Notes: generated by a model not told the origin, from the letters alone. Numbered from the stretch's first letter, positions 45,109 to 56,995 are shown. The stretch is 64,000 nt of DNA from Tretioscincus oriximinensis (GCA_022410635.1 JAJVDF010000969.1:226591-290590); one strand, 5' to 3'. Made by a program: numbers and translations.

Positions 45109-46464
45109 TAGTATTACAACAATTAACTTGAATCAAGCAAATCCAGATTTATTATAGCAAGTGCATAAAGCACCTATAATAGTGAGACTATTATAGGTTA
45201 AACTCCAGAATCTAGAACTATATCCTCCCATCCCAACTTCTGAATGCTATCAATATTATTCAGTTATTCCTCAACTTTTTAGAAGATTGCTCCCCCCCCC
45301 CCCCCCAATTAGAATAACAAGAGCTTTGGATATTTAGTAGTTATTTCTTCTCATATTTTATGCCCTTTGCCTATATAAACACCTCGAATCTCAAAGAGAC
45401 CTGTAAATAGTAGTATATATCATGTGTGAATTTTTTTGGAGGGGATAAAGCTACATTTGTTCTTGAAGATAAAATGACAGCCTTGTATGTTCAATCTAGA
45501 AGCATAAAAAATTCAGGAATTTTGGAAACAGGGCTACAGAATTGTTTTTTTGCAGTAAGGAGTTACAATTCTAGCTTTTCAACCCACTTGGTGAGCAGTT
45601 CAGGAAGTGTGGAGGAGGAAAGGGTGAGATGGGGACAAAGTGTCTGTTTTATTTGCAATACCAGTTTTTCATGACCTCAAGACAATGCCAAGAGGGTTCC
45701 TTTTATTAATAAAACCAGATGCTTTAAGGGAATTTTCTCCCAAGAGCTTTTACTAATAAAACCAGATGCTTTAAGGGTTCCCAAGAGCTTTTACTATAGA
45801 AATGTTTGGCTGTGGAACACAGCAGGTTTGATTTCAAACCTTCTTTAGTTCTGAAGAATGAGTTTAATCCATTTTTGTTTGTTATGTTTGGTCCAGAGAA
45901 AAGAATGAAAACTCCTTTAAGGACTGAGAACATTTAAAAGTAAATGTGTGAAGTGACTTAATTCAGAAAGACAAATAATGCTTAAGCCCTTTTTGCATGG
46001 ATTTAGTAATTAAGGAGTTCACTATTCCCATTGTCTGCAGGCAAACAGTGGAAATACACATCACATATGTAGTAACAGCTCCCTAAAATGCATTAAATCA
46101 GCGTCCCTGATAAGCCTTTATCTTCAGTTGTTCAGTGCTGAGCATTTCAGTGCTCAGACAGCTCCAAGTTCAGCTCTGAATTCTGCTAGGGTAAATGCAG
46201 ACATTCTCAGCTGCACTTGAAGGCAGGGTTGATGGGGGTCACGTGTAACAACCATTTTATATTTGCATAGCAGTACCTTTTCACGTATTCTAATATGGAG
46301 CTAGAGCACATCAAGGTGCTTTGAGGTAGGTGCATGAAAAAATAGCCTTTTAAATATTCTTCAGTCCTGAGCTAAATCCATTCCTCCATCTCCCCGAGAC
46401 TAATCCATATATATATATATACAATATAATGTATATATGTAGAGAGAGATGGATGAATGGATAA
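45109..46464. other. Unassigned DNA with poly-C run and (TA)n
   Basis: A 16-18 nt C run lies at about 45290-45307, a partial direct repeat 'ataaaaccagatgctttaag' at 45708 and 45753, and (TA)n at 46408-46438. No gene. Confidence 0.5.
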
Positions 46465-46565
46465 TGAAATGGCAAATGCACTTCAACTCAAGCAAGTGAA
46501 AAGTTATGCACATTGGAGCAAAGAACCCCAACTTATTCTCTGATGGAAGGGATAAGCTTCCTATG
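46465..46565 (+). mobile_element. CR1 ORF2 fragment
   Basis: The plus strand encodes a KVMHIGAKNPN-like peptide preceded by 'aatggcaaatgcacttcaac', a segment just downstream of the RT domain in CR1. It may be the same insertion as 47281-47405. Confidence 0.7.
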
Positions 46566-47082
46566 ACAAATCTGGAAAGATAAATGGGGATTTGGTGGAC
46601 TGTTTTTTGTTGTTATTGTTGACAGCTCAATGAAAATGACAGCTCAAGAATTTTTTTAAAAATGCCATGGTAATTAAGAAAATAATTGAAAACAAATCAG
46701 CAAGTGCCATTTGCCTGTTTACAAATCTAGTGAGGCCACAAGCAGCCCTTAAGAACCATTTAATGGATAGTGCATTGTTATCAGTTCCCACATTGGGCCC
46801 AGCAATTCACATGAATTTTTATTTTATTTTATCCAGAAGCTCCGACAACCAGAAATAAATGTTTATGACCTCAGAGCTCCTTTGGGACTCTGTCTGGCAG
46901 TGTAACAAGGTATGCTGCTGAATTGGGTACCATTGTGCATTGGAACATCTCTGCCCTGGATAAGACTCCATACGTACACTGATAAGACTTCAATATTCTT
47001 AATCTGGATCAAGCTTCTTTCTCTGTGGTAGACCTTCCTTCAATGTCCTTGTTGAAAGACCTTGTATGATGATGAAAGCCAG

Positions 47083-47256
47083 CTGGGTGACCTTGGGCCA
47101 GTCACAGTTCTTTGAAATCTCCCAGCTCTACCTACAGGGTGTCTGTGGTGGAGAAAGCAACAAAAGCTATGTGCGCCACCCTATGGTTGACCACCCTGAG
47201 ACCTTCGGGTCTTGGGTGGGATACAAGTATAAATAAATAAATGATGATGATAATAG
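47083..47256 (+). mobile_element. SINE type B, 5'-truncated
   Basis: 'agctgggtgaccttgggcca' to 'gaccttcgggtcttgggtgg' and an ATAAATAAATAAATGATGAT tail. It lacks the tRNA head and lies between two CR1 fragments. Confidence 0.85.
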
Positions 47257-47280
47257 TAATAATAATTTTTAAAAAATTAA

Positions 47281-47405
47281 GAGGAGCATAGAATCTCGAT
47301 CACATGAAGTTATTATTCCTCTCTACAGTACTTTGGTATGACCACACTTGGAATACTGGGTTCAGTTCTGGGGGGCCCAATTTAAAAAGGACACTGATAA
47401 ACTTT
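47281..47405 (+). mobile_element. CR1 ORF2 fragment
   Basis: The plus strand reads SIESRSHEVIIPLYSTLV, a stop, then HLEYWVQFWGAQFKKD, the same segment as the CR1 at 12738-13386. Confidence 0.85.
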
Positions 47406-47429
47406 TATTGTATTCTTTTTATTCTTTTA

Positions 47430-47612
47430 GAAGGTCCTTAAAGACGCACCTCTTCAACCTGGCCTTTGGTTGAAGAAATGCTGTTTTTTCCTCTCCACCT
47501 TCATATACTGATTGTACTGTTTTAAAATGTAAATTTTGTACTATTTTTATTGTTGTTGTTGCCGCTTCGAGACCTTCGGGTATGGGGTAGGATATAAATG
47601 TAAATAAATATT
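47430..47612 (+). mobile_element. LINE/SINE 3' end
   Basis: 'ggtccttaaagacgcacctc' then 'ttcaacctggcctttggttg' read as a LINE terminal peptide (SLKTHLFNLAF). 'cttcgagaccttcgggtatg' and an ATAAATGTAAATAAATA tail follow, the tail shared with type B SINEs. Similar tails are at 58895-58990 and 60610-60720. This is probably the partner LINE whose tail the SINE borrows. Confidence 0.55.
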
Positions 47613-48561
47613 ACTTTTTTGAGGCATGCTTGAGAAAGAAGAGTTGGTAGATTCATTTCAGAATGAATGACATGATCTAGCCCTTCTGCAACTCCCAAAG
47701 TAGAATAACATTATTTGGCAGCATGCATATTTATGAAATATCCAGTTGTAAGGCAGTTCTTGAGAGCACAGTACATGTCATTCTGCAGTGCTCAGTCTGA
47801 GGAAGTTTGTGATCAGACTATTGAAATATGCAAAATTGACAGCATATTAAGGAATTTATGTCCACATTTTAAAAAAAAATCCTTGTGTCTTTTAAAATAA
47901 CCACTCGTGCTAGGACAATTTAACTCCGACTGCCAAAGATGTTTCCAAGGGCTATAGAAAAACTTCCAGTAAAGGAGGCTGTAAGCAGAAGCATTTTCCT
48001 GGTGAGTAATCGCTTTGTGATTATAGTCTTTTGAAACGGCCAAGGAATGTTCCAAAGATGGATAATGTTACTTTTCCCCTTCCAGAAAGTATTTTTGGGA
48101 AGTTTTCCAACAACCTCTCACCTTTACACAGCATGGAACAACTAAAAAAATGGATTCATCTATCCAGTCCAATCCAACATCCTTTGCTGCCTTAGATTAC
48201 AAGGAATTATTGTTTAAAAGCCTGGAAACCATGTATAACTTTTTAAATACAGATAAAGTCTATTCTGCTCTCACGTCATGATTGTTAAACTCAGTAGGAG
48301 AACATGATATTTGACTGAAAAAATAGGTCAATACTTTTAGCTGTTTATGCATGTACCTAGGCAGAGCCATATTAGTCATAACAGATTAGCTTGATCCATG
48401 TTAGCTGCAGCAATGTTTATCTTCATGGAGGAGGTTTCATGGTTACATGGAAGTGAGACATCAGGTATGCTAAACTGCAGATGTGAAATTACTAACATAC
48501 ACGATGCAATGGAAAACTGCTGTGATTATCTTACTTTCCCATTGATATTTAAGGTTTTCAT
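47613..48561. other. Unassigned intergenic DNA
   Basis: No gene or recognised element. Confidence 0.45.
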
Positions 48562-49325
48562 CATAGAATCATAGTTGGAAGGGACCTCCAGGGTCATCGG
48601 GTCCAACCCCCTGCTCAATGCAGGATTCATTAAAACATCCCAGACAGATGACTGTCCAGTCTCTGTTTGAAGACGTCCAGCAAAGGTGAACTCACCACCT
48701 CCTGTGGCAAATGGTTCCACTGGTTTATCACCCTTTCTGATATCTAATCTAAATTTACTCCCTTGCATATTCATCCCATTGTTTCTAATCCTTCCATGTG
48801 TCAATGAGAACAACACTGATCCCACTGCTCTGTGACAGCCCTTCAGGTATTTGTAGATAGCTATCCAGTCTTCTCTCAGTCTTCTCTTTTGCAGACTAAA
48901 CATCCCCAGATCCTTTAACTATTTCTCATAGGAAATGGTTCCCAGACCACTCACCATTCTTGCAACTCTCTTTTGAACTTGCTCTAGTTTATCAATGTCC
49001 TTTTTAAATTGTGGCCCCCGGAACTGAACACAGGGTTCTAAGAGTGGTCGTACCAAAGTATTGTAGAAAGGAATGATTACTTCACGTGATTGAGATTCTT
49101 TGCTCCCCTTAATACACCCCAGGATTGTGTTTGCCTTTTTTGCAGCTGCTTCACACTGTTGACTCATGTTTTATCTGTGATCTACCAATACACCCAGGTC
49201 CTTTTCGCCTGTGCTGCTGCTCAGACACATTTTCCCCATTCTATATGTGCTGTTTCCATTTTTTTTGCCCAGATGTAGGATCATTGCGTTTCTCTCTGTT
49301 AAATACCATTCTTTTGGACTTGAAA
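48562..49325 (-). mobile_element. CR1 LINE 3' end
   Basis: Minus-strand CR1 from the 3' UTR (TATGATTCTATGATG near 48562) through KDWIAIYKYLKG-like, LEQVQKRVARMVSGL and AANTILGCIKGSKESQSREV to upstream sequence at 49200-49325 ('ccaggtccttttcgcctgtg'), so it retains more 5' sequence than the other copies. A deletion removes the VRVINQWNSLP segment. Inactive. Confidence 0.9.
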
Positions 49326-49483
49326 CTACCACAGATCAGGCACAACATTTTAGATTAATAGTATTTACTGTATCCATAATGGTTATATTATCATTACTAT
49401 CATTAGCCCTACCTCTGTCCAATTCATTGGGCTTTAGCACTCTTCCTCCTCCAGAGCTTACTCCCTCCTACTCCACCCAACAT

Positions 49484-49494
49484 TAACCCTAACC
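49484..49494. repeat. 11-bp TSD of third L1, left copy
   Basis: TAACCCTAACC, repeated exactly at 55461-55471. It resembles two telomere-type TAACCC units. Confidence 0.8.
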
Positions 49495-50624
49495 CTGGGA
49501 CAACAATTTAATCCAAGAAAAATTGGATAAAATTATAAAAGGACAAGTGGAAATTGTAAATCTGAACTCTAAACTGGTCTTGGATGTGGGCAAACTAACA
49601 GAGAAAGTAAAAGAAATGGATGAAAGATGCTGTGTAGAAGAAAGAATAAATGAATCTGATGATTAGAAATGGGAGTAGGACAAAATACTGCAGGCATATG
49701 CAAGAGAAACGATGGATAAAAAAAGAGAAATTAAAGAAATTAAATGATAAAATGGCATCAATGGAAGACTGGATTAGAAGAATTAATTTACGTCTCAGAG
49801 GATGGCCCTTTAAATCCAAAGAAATGAACCAGGAACAAAAGAACAATGTAACCACCTAGATGCGGAGCTATGTTGTAATCAAAGAGGATGAGATAGAACA
49901 AGTCTATTGGATCTTTAAAGATAAAGAAACACTCAAAGACGTGATAATCAGATTCAGCAGGGAAAGTGTAAAGGAAAAAACTTACGGCATGCTCAGGAAA
50001 ATAAAAAATCTTACCATTAACGGCAGCAAAGTCCGCCCCTATTAAATCCTTCTGTGTCTACTCTCCAGAAAAGGGCAGAACTATTTGAATTCACACAGGC
50101 ACTCTTTGAAGGAGACAGTTACTTGCATGGAGATTTTCAGCTACAATCATAGTCTACAAGAACGATAGAGAATATAAGGCATCTAGTCTTAGAGAGGTCC
50201 TGAAGATGTTAAGACAATTGGGCTTGAAACAGAGGGGAAAAGAACATGAGGACAACAGAAATCCCAAATGGAATGCTAAATAGGAAGGAAAAAAAACTGG
50301 GGGATTGAAGGAAGAGGAGCGCCAAAAGTCAGATAAAGACTTTAGTAGTAAAGAAAAAAAGTAAGAAAAAGAATTAGGGGGGGGGTTAAGGATGAAGGAC
50401 AATTAAAAGATCTGGAGAAAAAAAAACCTTCAGAGGCTGCTAAATTCTTAAAGAAAACTGAAAGTAAGAGACCACAGAAAAAAGCAGTAAGCTTAGTAAA
50501 TATTTCTTCCCTAGGTAAGGAAGAAACAAGTAGTGATGACCTAATTGTGGTGACTTCTCAAGCACCAACGGAAAAGAGACGTAAAGGGTTTGAAAACGAT
50601 CAAAGACGGAGAAGATGTAAATAA
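49495..50624 (+). pseudogene. L1 ORF1 remnant
   Basis: Frames in order: coiled-coil start (EKLDKIIKGQVEIVNLNSK), then MASMEDWIRRINLRLRGWPF (RRM entry) and DVIIRFSRESVKEKTYGML (C-terminal domain), and a basic tail ending TEKRRKGFENDQRRRRCK with a stop at 50622. At least two frame changes. The N-terminus is missing through 5' truncation. Confidence 0.8.
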
Positions 50625-51089
50625 TTCAGCGATACAAGTAACAATATTTATAAATATATTGCAATTAGGATAAAATGTGGGAGTTAAAACACTGGGAAAA
50701 ATTAGGTATCCATGTAATGTATTACATAATTTGATTGGATAATTTGATTTAGGTTTAAGATTTTATAAGAAAATAAGACAAATTTAAAGATGAACTAATG
50801 AGAGAGAAATGATTTATAACATAAAGGTAAATATATAATAAGATTGATTTGAGGAATGTAACATTTATATTACATTATTTCTAAGTCAACTTGTTTCAAT
50901 GTTCTTCGGGGACCATATGATTTAAATTTAATGGGGAAATTTAAATATATAAAGTTAATATAAGAAAGTCTAAAATTATAAGTTTAAATGAAGTGAGTTA
51001 CTAGTTAAATTCTATTTCAGATTAAAGGATATTAGAAAAAAATTAATAATTAAGTAAACAAAATTTGAACAGTAATTACTTGTGTGTGT

Positions 51090-51545
51090 GATTGACCTAG
51101 TGGGGATGGGACAATGTTCCTTCCACTACTAACAAATACCCAGTGCAGAACTGAGCACTGAGAATTAAATACATGATCCAAGATCAGTGAGAAAACAGAG
51201 AGATACAGTGTCAGGAACAGTCCAAGGTCAAAGTTTGCAAACAAAAGGCACAGCTGAGATATGACAGGAATTGATTCTTAGTGACAGGCTTTGATCTGAG
51301 CAGCCCTTAAACTACTCATCCGACATTGGGGTTGATGACCTTACCTTTTGCATGAGATGCTTTGATCTCCTAGTGTGCGCAAACTCTTGCTGACCCTGGA
51401 AGATGTCTCTGACCCTGTGCTGACTTAGGTCTTCCCCTTCAGATTCCACTGCTCATATATCTAGCAGCTGTTGTCGCTGGGGAGATTGAGAAGGGGGGGA
51501 AGAGAATGAAACAACAGGCTGAACTGACTCCAGCTGAAGATAGAA
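51090..51545. other. Unassigned block inside the third L1
   Basis: This stretch is less AT-rich than the L1 around it and holds 'gtcaggaacagtccaaggtc' and 'ttgctgaccctggaagatgt'. It has no L1 similarity and is probably another insertion (possibly LTR-derived). Edges are approximate. Confidence 0.35.
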
Positions 51546-51777
51546 AGTAATCAATGTGAGTGGTCACAACATAAGTACTTATAAGGAAAAAATATGAATC
51601 TAGAGAAGATTCAAGGATAGAGAAAATATGAGAAAATATCTATGTTGAGTTACTTGAGTTACCTTCTTAAATCAAATTATATTATTTCTATTTTTTTAAA
51701 AACTTACTTATCTAATTGTTTATTATGATGTTGATGCGGAATTTAAATATATGAAGTTAACAGAAGAGAGTGTGAAT

Positions 51778-51789
51778 TACTTAAAAATA
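51778..51789. repeat. 12-bp TSD of foldback copy 2, left
   Basis: TACTTAAAAATA, repeated exactly at 51996-52007. Confidence 0.85.
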
Positions 51790-51995
51790 TTTCAGAGAAA
51801 TAGCCGTGTTAGTCTAGCAGAAAGTCCAGCAAAGGAGCTAGCAGCACTTTGAGACTAACTTGAGAAAAGTGGTTGGCATAAGCTTTCGTAGACAGGTCTA
51901 CTTCAGATGCACCTGAAGAAGTAAACCTGTCTACGAAAACTTATGCCAACCACTTTTCTCAAGTTAGTCTCAAAGTGCTGCTAGCTNCTTTGCTG
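51790..51995 (+). mobile_element. Foldback retroelement, second copy
   Basis: Starts TTTCAGAGAAATAGCCGTG, has a unique ~36-bp lead and then the same ~77-bp arms as 11543-11751 with a few differences. It ends at CTTTGCTG, the same inner point where the short arm of copy 1 ends. CTGAAGA at 51913-51919, a hairpin and GAAA at 51935-51938 repeat the hammerhead-like core, with one stem mismatch. It sits in the L1 spacer, so it is younger than that L1. Confidence 0.78.
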
Positions 51996-52007
51996 TACTT
52001 AAAAATA
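51996..52007. repeat. 12-bp TSD of foldback copy 2, right
   Basis: Exact second copy of TACTTAAAAATA. Confidence 0.85.
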
Positions 52008-52195
52008 GTTTATCTTAATTTAGTAGCTACTAAATAAAGATGAAAGTTCCTGAAAGGCTAGCTTTAGTTTTTGTCTATCAAAATGGATGGGGGAAGCTTT
52101 TGGGGCACTGGGGGAAGGGGAGAAAGCAGGTTCCACATGGGATGCAACTCTTAATCAGGAATTAAAATGGTATGTGTATGGAATTAAAATAGATA

Positions 52196-55110
52196 ATGGC
52201 TGAAATCTTGTATATGACAATTGACATAAAAAGTCTCAAAACTCCTATTAAAAGATACAGGCTTTTGCAACTTGTTAAGAGCCATTGACTTGATATTATT
52301 TTTCTACAAGAGACAACACATAAAAGAAGGGACAGGTCTATCCTCTTAAAAGATGGGAATTTGTCAACAATTGTAGAATCAAGGGGAACATCAAATGCTA
52401 GAGGTAAGAAAATAAGAAGAGCCATACTGGATCAGGCCACAGCCCATCAAGTCCAGAATTCTGTGTCACACAGAGGCCCACCAGATGCACCTGGGCAGTC
52501 CGAACAGAGGAAAGCAAAATATGCTCCTGTTCATGACTCCCTGCAAATGGTATTTCAGGAGTCCTGCCTGTTGCTCTATCCCGGAGGCAACATCCAGACA
52601 TCCATCCTAGTATCCATTTACACCCACGGTGTCCATAAACCTGTCTAGTCCTGTCTTGAAACTATCCAAGCTGTTAGCTACCACTACCTCTTCAGGAAGT
52701 AAATTCCACAGGCCGATGACCCTCTGGGTGAAAAAAATACTTCCCTTTGTCTGTTCTCACTTTTCTACCCAACAGTTTAAGGAGTGCCCTCTGGTCCTTG
52801 TGTTGCATGATAGAGAAAACATTTTTTCTCTATTCACCTTTTCCATCCCGTGCATGATTTTGTACACTTCAATCAGATGACCCCTCAAACGTCTCCTTTC
52901 AAGGCTAAAGAAGCCCAGAAGTTGCAGCCTGACTTCGTAAGGCAGGTGCTCCAGACCCTTGACCATTTTGTTGCCCTTTTCTGCACCTTCTCCAGTTCCA
53001 AAATATCTGTCTTGAAAAAGGTGTCGCCTTTTTATTCAATTCAAAAATCAATTTAGAAATAGATAGTATAAAAAAAGATTCTTAAGGTCCATGGGTAGCA
53101 ATTAAAGCTAGAATAGATAAAATCAAAGTAACGTTTATGCACACAACAACAATCAGAAACAGTATATAAAAAGAGTAATCAGGAAAATACAACAATTTGT
53201 AGATGGATAGCTTATTATGGCAGGAAACTACAACTTTAAACTGGTGACATCCAATTGCACTAACAGCAGGGAACTTATTAGAAAACTTAATATTAGAAAA
53301 CAAAAACTCCAATAATAGGGGCACTTATTTTTCAACAAGATCCAATAGATATTATATTATTGATTATATAATTGTTAAAAAGTATAACAAATATATGGTA
53401 TTAGAGGCAAAAACATTATCCATCTGGTTCTCAGATCATGCCCTTGTCAAACTGAAAAATGATAGATACCTAAAACAGTAAACATGAAAAAACAGAAAAT
53501 TCTAAATTAAAACATGACATGAGCAATTATTCTACTTCAAATAATGTAGGAAATATTATCTTAAATATTATCTTAGATTTTAATATAATTAAGATATTAT
53601 CTTAATCATATTAAAATTGTGCTCTGGGAAACATGTAAAGTGGAAATAAGAGGGCACTGTATAAATTTAGAAAAGAATTTAAAAAGACAATGGGGTAGCA
53701 AAAGGAGAAATTTACAACAAATAGAACAAATTCAAATAAAAGATAAAAGATAAGGAACATGGATAATTCTACAAGAAAAGAGAAAGCAATTAGAAATTAT
53801 AGATAATAGCTAAATCAGCTAAAAGATTAGCTTCATGTTTAAAAAAGAAAAAAACCAAATCATGGATACAATATCTAAAAGATCAAAACAGAGACATCCA
53901 AAGTGACTAGGAGAAAATTAGAGACATAATGAAAGTTTTTTATTCCAAATTATACAAAGAAGAAAATGTCCAATTAGGATCACTAAACATTAGTAAAAAA
54001 AACTCTTAGTGTTAGATGCTAAGATTAATTGATTTATTTAACCAGAAACATTCCAAGCTCATGGAAACAATCAGATATTATTATCATCCCAAAACCAGAT
54101 AAAGATCAGTTACTTCTGGGTTCTTATAGACCTGTAAGTTTAATAAACCAGGATTACAAATATTTTGTTAAGCTATTAGCTAAAAGACTGGAGGTAATAT
54201 TGCCAAAAATTATCGAACATGATCAGGACAGCTTTATTAAAGGAAGGCATATAGGAAACCTGATAAATAATGTACCATAAATCTTAAAACATGCAAAGAG
54301 CACCAAAAGTAAAATGGTGGTACTAAAATTAGACATTTTTAAAGCCTTCGGTAAGGTGAACCACAAATTTTTACTAAAGTTACATAAAGATTGTTCATAA
54401 AAACACTCAGAAACTTATACATGCAGAGGCGAAAATTAGAATAAACAACTGCTATACGGATATAATAAAAATAAACAATGGGACAAAACAAAGCTGTCCC
54501 CTCTCATCAGCTCTTTTCACTATTGTGATAGAAGTGTTAGCCAAGGATATAAAATAGGTAATACAGACCTAAGAATCAACTTATTTGCAGATGAAGTGCT
54601 ATTATTTACGAACAGTCTCTTAGAAATGATCAAAGACATACAAGTAAAACTGGATAAATTTAAGAAGATTTCTGGATTATTCATAAATATTAAAAGTCAG
54701 AAATTCTATTTATAGCTACTCCCCTTAAAGAGCAGTTAGAAATTAGAAAGTTAACAGGTTTAAAATTAGGAATTAAAAAAATTAAGTATTTAGGTGTGTG
54801 GGTGTACAAAAGTCCAGATAAGATAACAGAAGGAAATTATAGTAGAGCTTGGGAAAAAATTCAGAAGCAATAGCGGAATTGGAATTAGAAATTCTTAACT
54901 AGAATTGATAGAATAAAAACAATCAAAATGTTTATAGTACCTAGGTTTTTATATTTATTTCACATGTTATCAATAAGTATTGAGAGAAAAACCTTAAAAA
55001 CATGGGAGAGGAAAATAAGAAATGGACATTGGGGGGGACCAAGATTAAAGAACTCAGACACTTTATTTGAACGAATTATAAGGATTTTTAAAAAGGGGAA
55101 AACAAAATAG
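52196..55110 (+). pseudogene. L1 ORF2 remnant, interrupted by a LINE
   Basis: It starts MAEILYMTIDIKSLKTPIKR, then IIFLQETTHKR (endonuclease). The frame is cut at about 52404 and resumes at about 53023 beyond the inserted LINE. LSIWFSDHALVKL (SDH motif) is at about 53423. RT pieces are IPSSWKQSDIIIIPKPDKD, YRPVSLINQDYKYFVKLLAK and LFADEVLLFTNS (about 54580). The FADD box reads FADE, so the second catalytic Asp is changed. Many stops. Confidence 0.85.
52405..53022 (-). mobile_element. CR1-like LINE 3' end (family B), most complete copy
   Basis: The minus strand encodes a terminal RT peptide (LLGFFSLERRRLRGHLIEVY, then KIMHGMEKVNREKMFSLS and NTRTRGHSL). The 3' UTR down to 'aacataagaag'-type sequence follows. 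It splits the L1 endonuclease, whose reading resumes after it without loss of obvious L1 codons. The only candidate TSD is a very short AGGT, as expected for CR1/L2-type insertion. Confidence 0.8.
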
Positions 55111-55460
55111 TAGGTCCAATCTACTTAGCTATATTAATACAAATATGTAAACCAATGAAATGGTTGTTTTACAGCCTGAAATTGATAGTAACATAAATAT
55201 AATTAAAAAAGAAATATTATTAGAATTATTGTGATATGTGCAACTGGTTATTCTGAAAGGCTGGAAAGAAAGTAATAAATGGACTTTAACTATGTGGTAT
55301 GAATATTTAATAGAGATTATTGCAGTTAATATTTCAAACTGTAGGATAAATCATTATGATTTAGTATAGCTAAATTCATGTTTGTAGTAGGAGTATATTG
55401 TTAATGTCTTGTTTTTTAAGGTAACTTTAATATTAAAAAAATTATTATTTTTAAAAAAGA

Positions 55461-55471
55461 TAACCCTAACC
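55461..55471. repeat. 11-bp TSD of third L1, right copy
   Basis: Exact second copy of TAACCCTAACC directly after the A-rich end. Confidence 0.8.
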
Positions 55472-56774
55472 ACCATTTTTTCTTTCGCTTGGGCCTTGGG
55501 TCGACCCTCTCACCAGCGCAAGCTCTGCTGGGTGGATCACCGAGGTCTCATGCCCTTGAGTCCCCTCCCTGCCGCCTCTACTATAGTGGTAAGGGCGGGT
55601 GGTGTGGCATTTGTCAAGCAGAAGCCACACTGGCAATTTTCCTCATCACTGCCGCCATTTTCCTGAAACACCTCTTCCACCTTGCAGCCAGCACTGGCAA
55701 TTTGTCAAACCAAACTGGGTTCTGGCCCAGTCTGCGTTTTATAGTACAGGATTACTTTGAAACCCATGCACTCTAGGAAAAGATGATTCATCAGTTTTAA
55801 ACAAGTTTTCTTCTGATCTTAGAAGCTGTTCATTTAACTTCCAAATATATTTTGTCTAGACTTTATATCTGATTGGAAATGAGAATGCTGTACTGGAATG
55901 AGCTGTAACTTGTAAACTGGTAACACATAACTGTAAACTTTGTGTATATTAATGCAGCAAGGAAGGGAAGGTGTAAAGAAAGTGAGATTCTGGTCACAAA
56001 TGTATTTATAAATTTTCTTCATTCCTAAAGAATGAGTTTAATGTATTTATTTCTGGATTAAATCAACCAACCAAAAATGAATTAAACTTGTTTTTGGTAA
56101 CTGAAGGAGGCTTAAAAATAAAAGTCTAACCAGAGTGGTGGGCCTAAAGGTTTTTTTTNAAAAAAAAACATACAACTGAAATAAATAAATGCAATTTATG
56201 TAATTGGAGCATCATCCAGAGCTGCCCCTGGTTGCCATGAATTTAAAAATAAATAAATCATCATCATCAACCTTCCTAGCCTCTGCTCTCGCTGAGGGCA
56301 GGTATGGAGTTTCAGCAGGTCTCAGAAGCTCATACATTTTGTGAAAAATGGCTTGATTAGAATGCAAATTACAAACTTAAATTGAATCAACCATCCAGCC
56401 TGAAGTCAACTTATTTTGGTCTAGTCAGTCCCATTTGAGTACTGCCACTACCTCATCCAAGCACTCTTAGCTTGGCAAAGCTGGTGAAAAAACTTGATAC
56501 TCCAGCAACCTACATCATAGTTGTTGATAAATTATTAAATTACTAGTGGAATTAAGTCCACTGCCTTTGGGATACAGTGGGCTCTAGCATAGAAAAGCAG
56601 ACAGAAATACAAATTTAGTCCTGACAGAATTCCTGTACCCTGTTTTCAGGTGTTAATCTGTATTTCTGTCTGCTTTTCTATGCTGTTTGTCTCTCTGTCT
56701 ATCCTTCCATCTATCTATAATTCTTCTAGAATAGTGTTTTTTGTAAGCAGAAACATTTTTTCTGCTTACAGGAA
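55472..56774. other. Unassigned intergenic DNA
   Basis: No gene. GC-richer at 55480-55740 with no recognised domain in its open frames. An A run is at about 56158-56168. Confidence 0.45.
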
Positions 56775-56995
56775 GTTGTCTAATCCTGACTTAAAGCTAT
56801 CCAGGCTGCCAGCTACTATCGCCTGTTCTGGAAGTAAATCCCACAGGCCAATGAGCCTCTGGGTAAAAAAAAAATCCTTATCATGTTGTCTAATGCTGTT
56901 TTAAAGCTATTAAGACTGCCAGCTCCTACCAACACAACAGACAACACCTTATCCATTCCATGGATCTGATTGAAGTGTATAAAATCTGTTTGTCT
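56775..56995 (-). mobile_element. Family-B LINE fragments, rearranged
   Basis: 'ctaatcctgacttaaagcta' to 'ccaatgagcctctgggtaaa' is minus-strand family B and is partly repeated at 56885-56935. A plus-strand piece ('gatctgattgaagtgtataa') follows at about 56962. The mixed orientation suggests rearrangement. Confidence 0.65.

Larger units (their letters stand above)
49495..55460 (+). mobile_element. 5'-truncated AT-rich L1 LINE with nested insertions
   Basis: It begins inside the ORF1 coiled coil (49495). The RRM-like region follows (INLRLRGWPFK near 49785), then an ORF1 end at 50622. The ORF2 endonuclease starts near 52196, RT is at about 54029-54720, and the end is A-rich at about 55430-55460. 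Matching TAACCCTAACC TSDs flank it. It is highly AT-rich and full of stops, older than the L1 at 29556. Nested in it are a foldback element (51790-51995), a LINE (52405-53025) and an unassigned block (about 51090-51545). Confidence 0.82.

Noticed and set aside
49484..49496. Interstitial telomere repeat (TAACCC)n
   Set aside because: It is only about two units long, and the exact second copy at 55461 after an A-rich tail shows it is a TSD.
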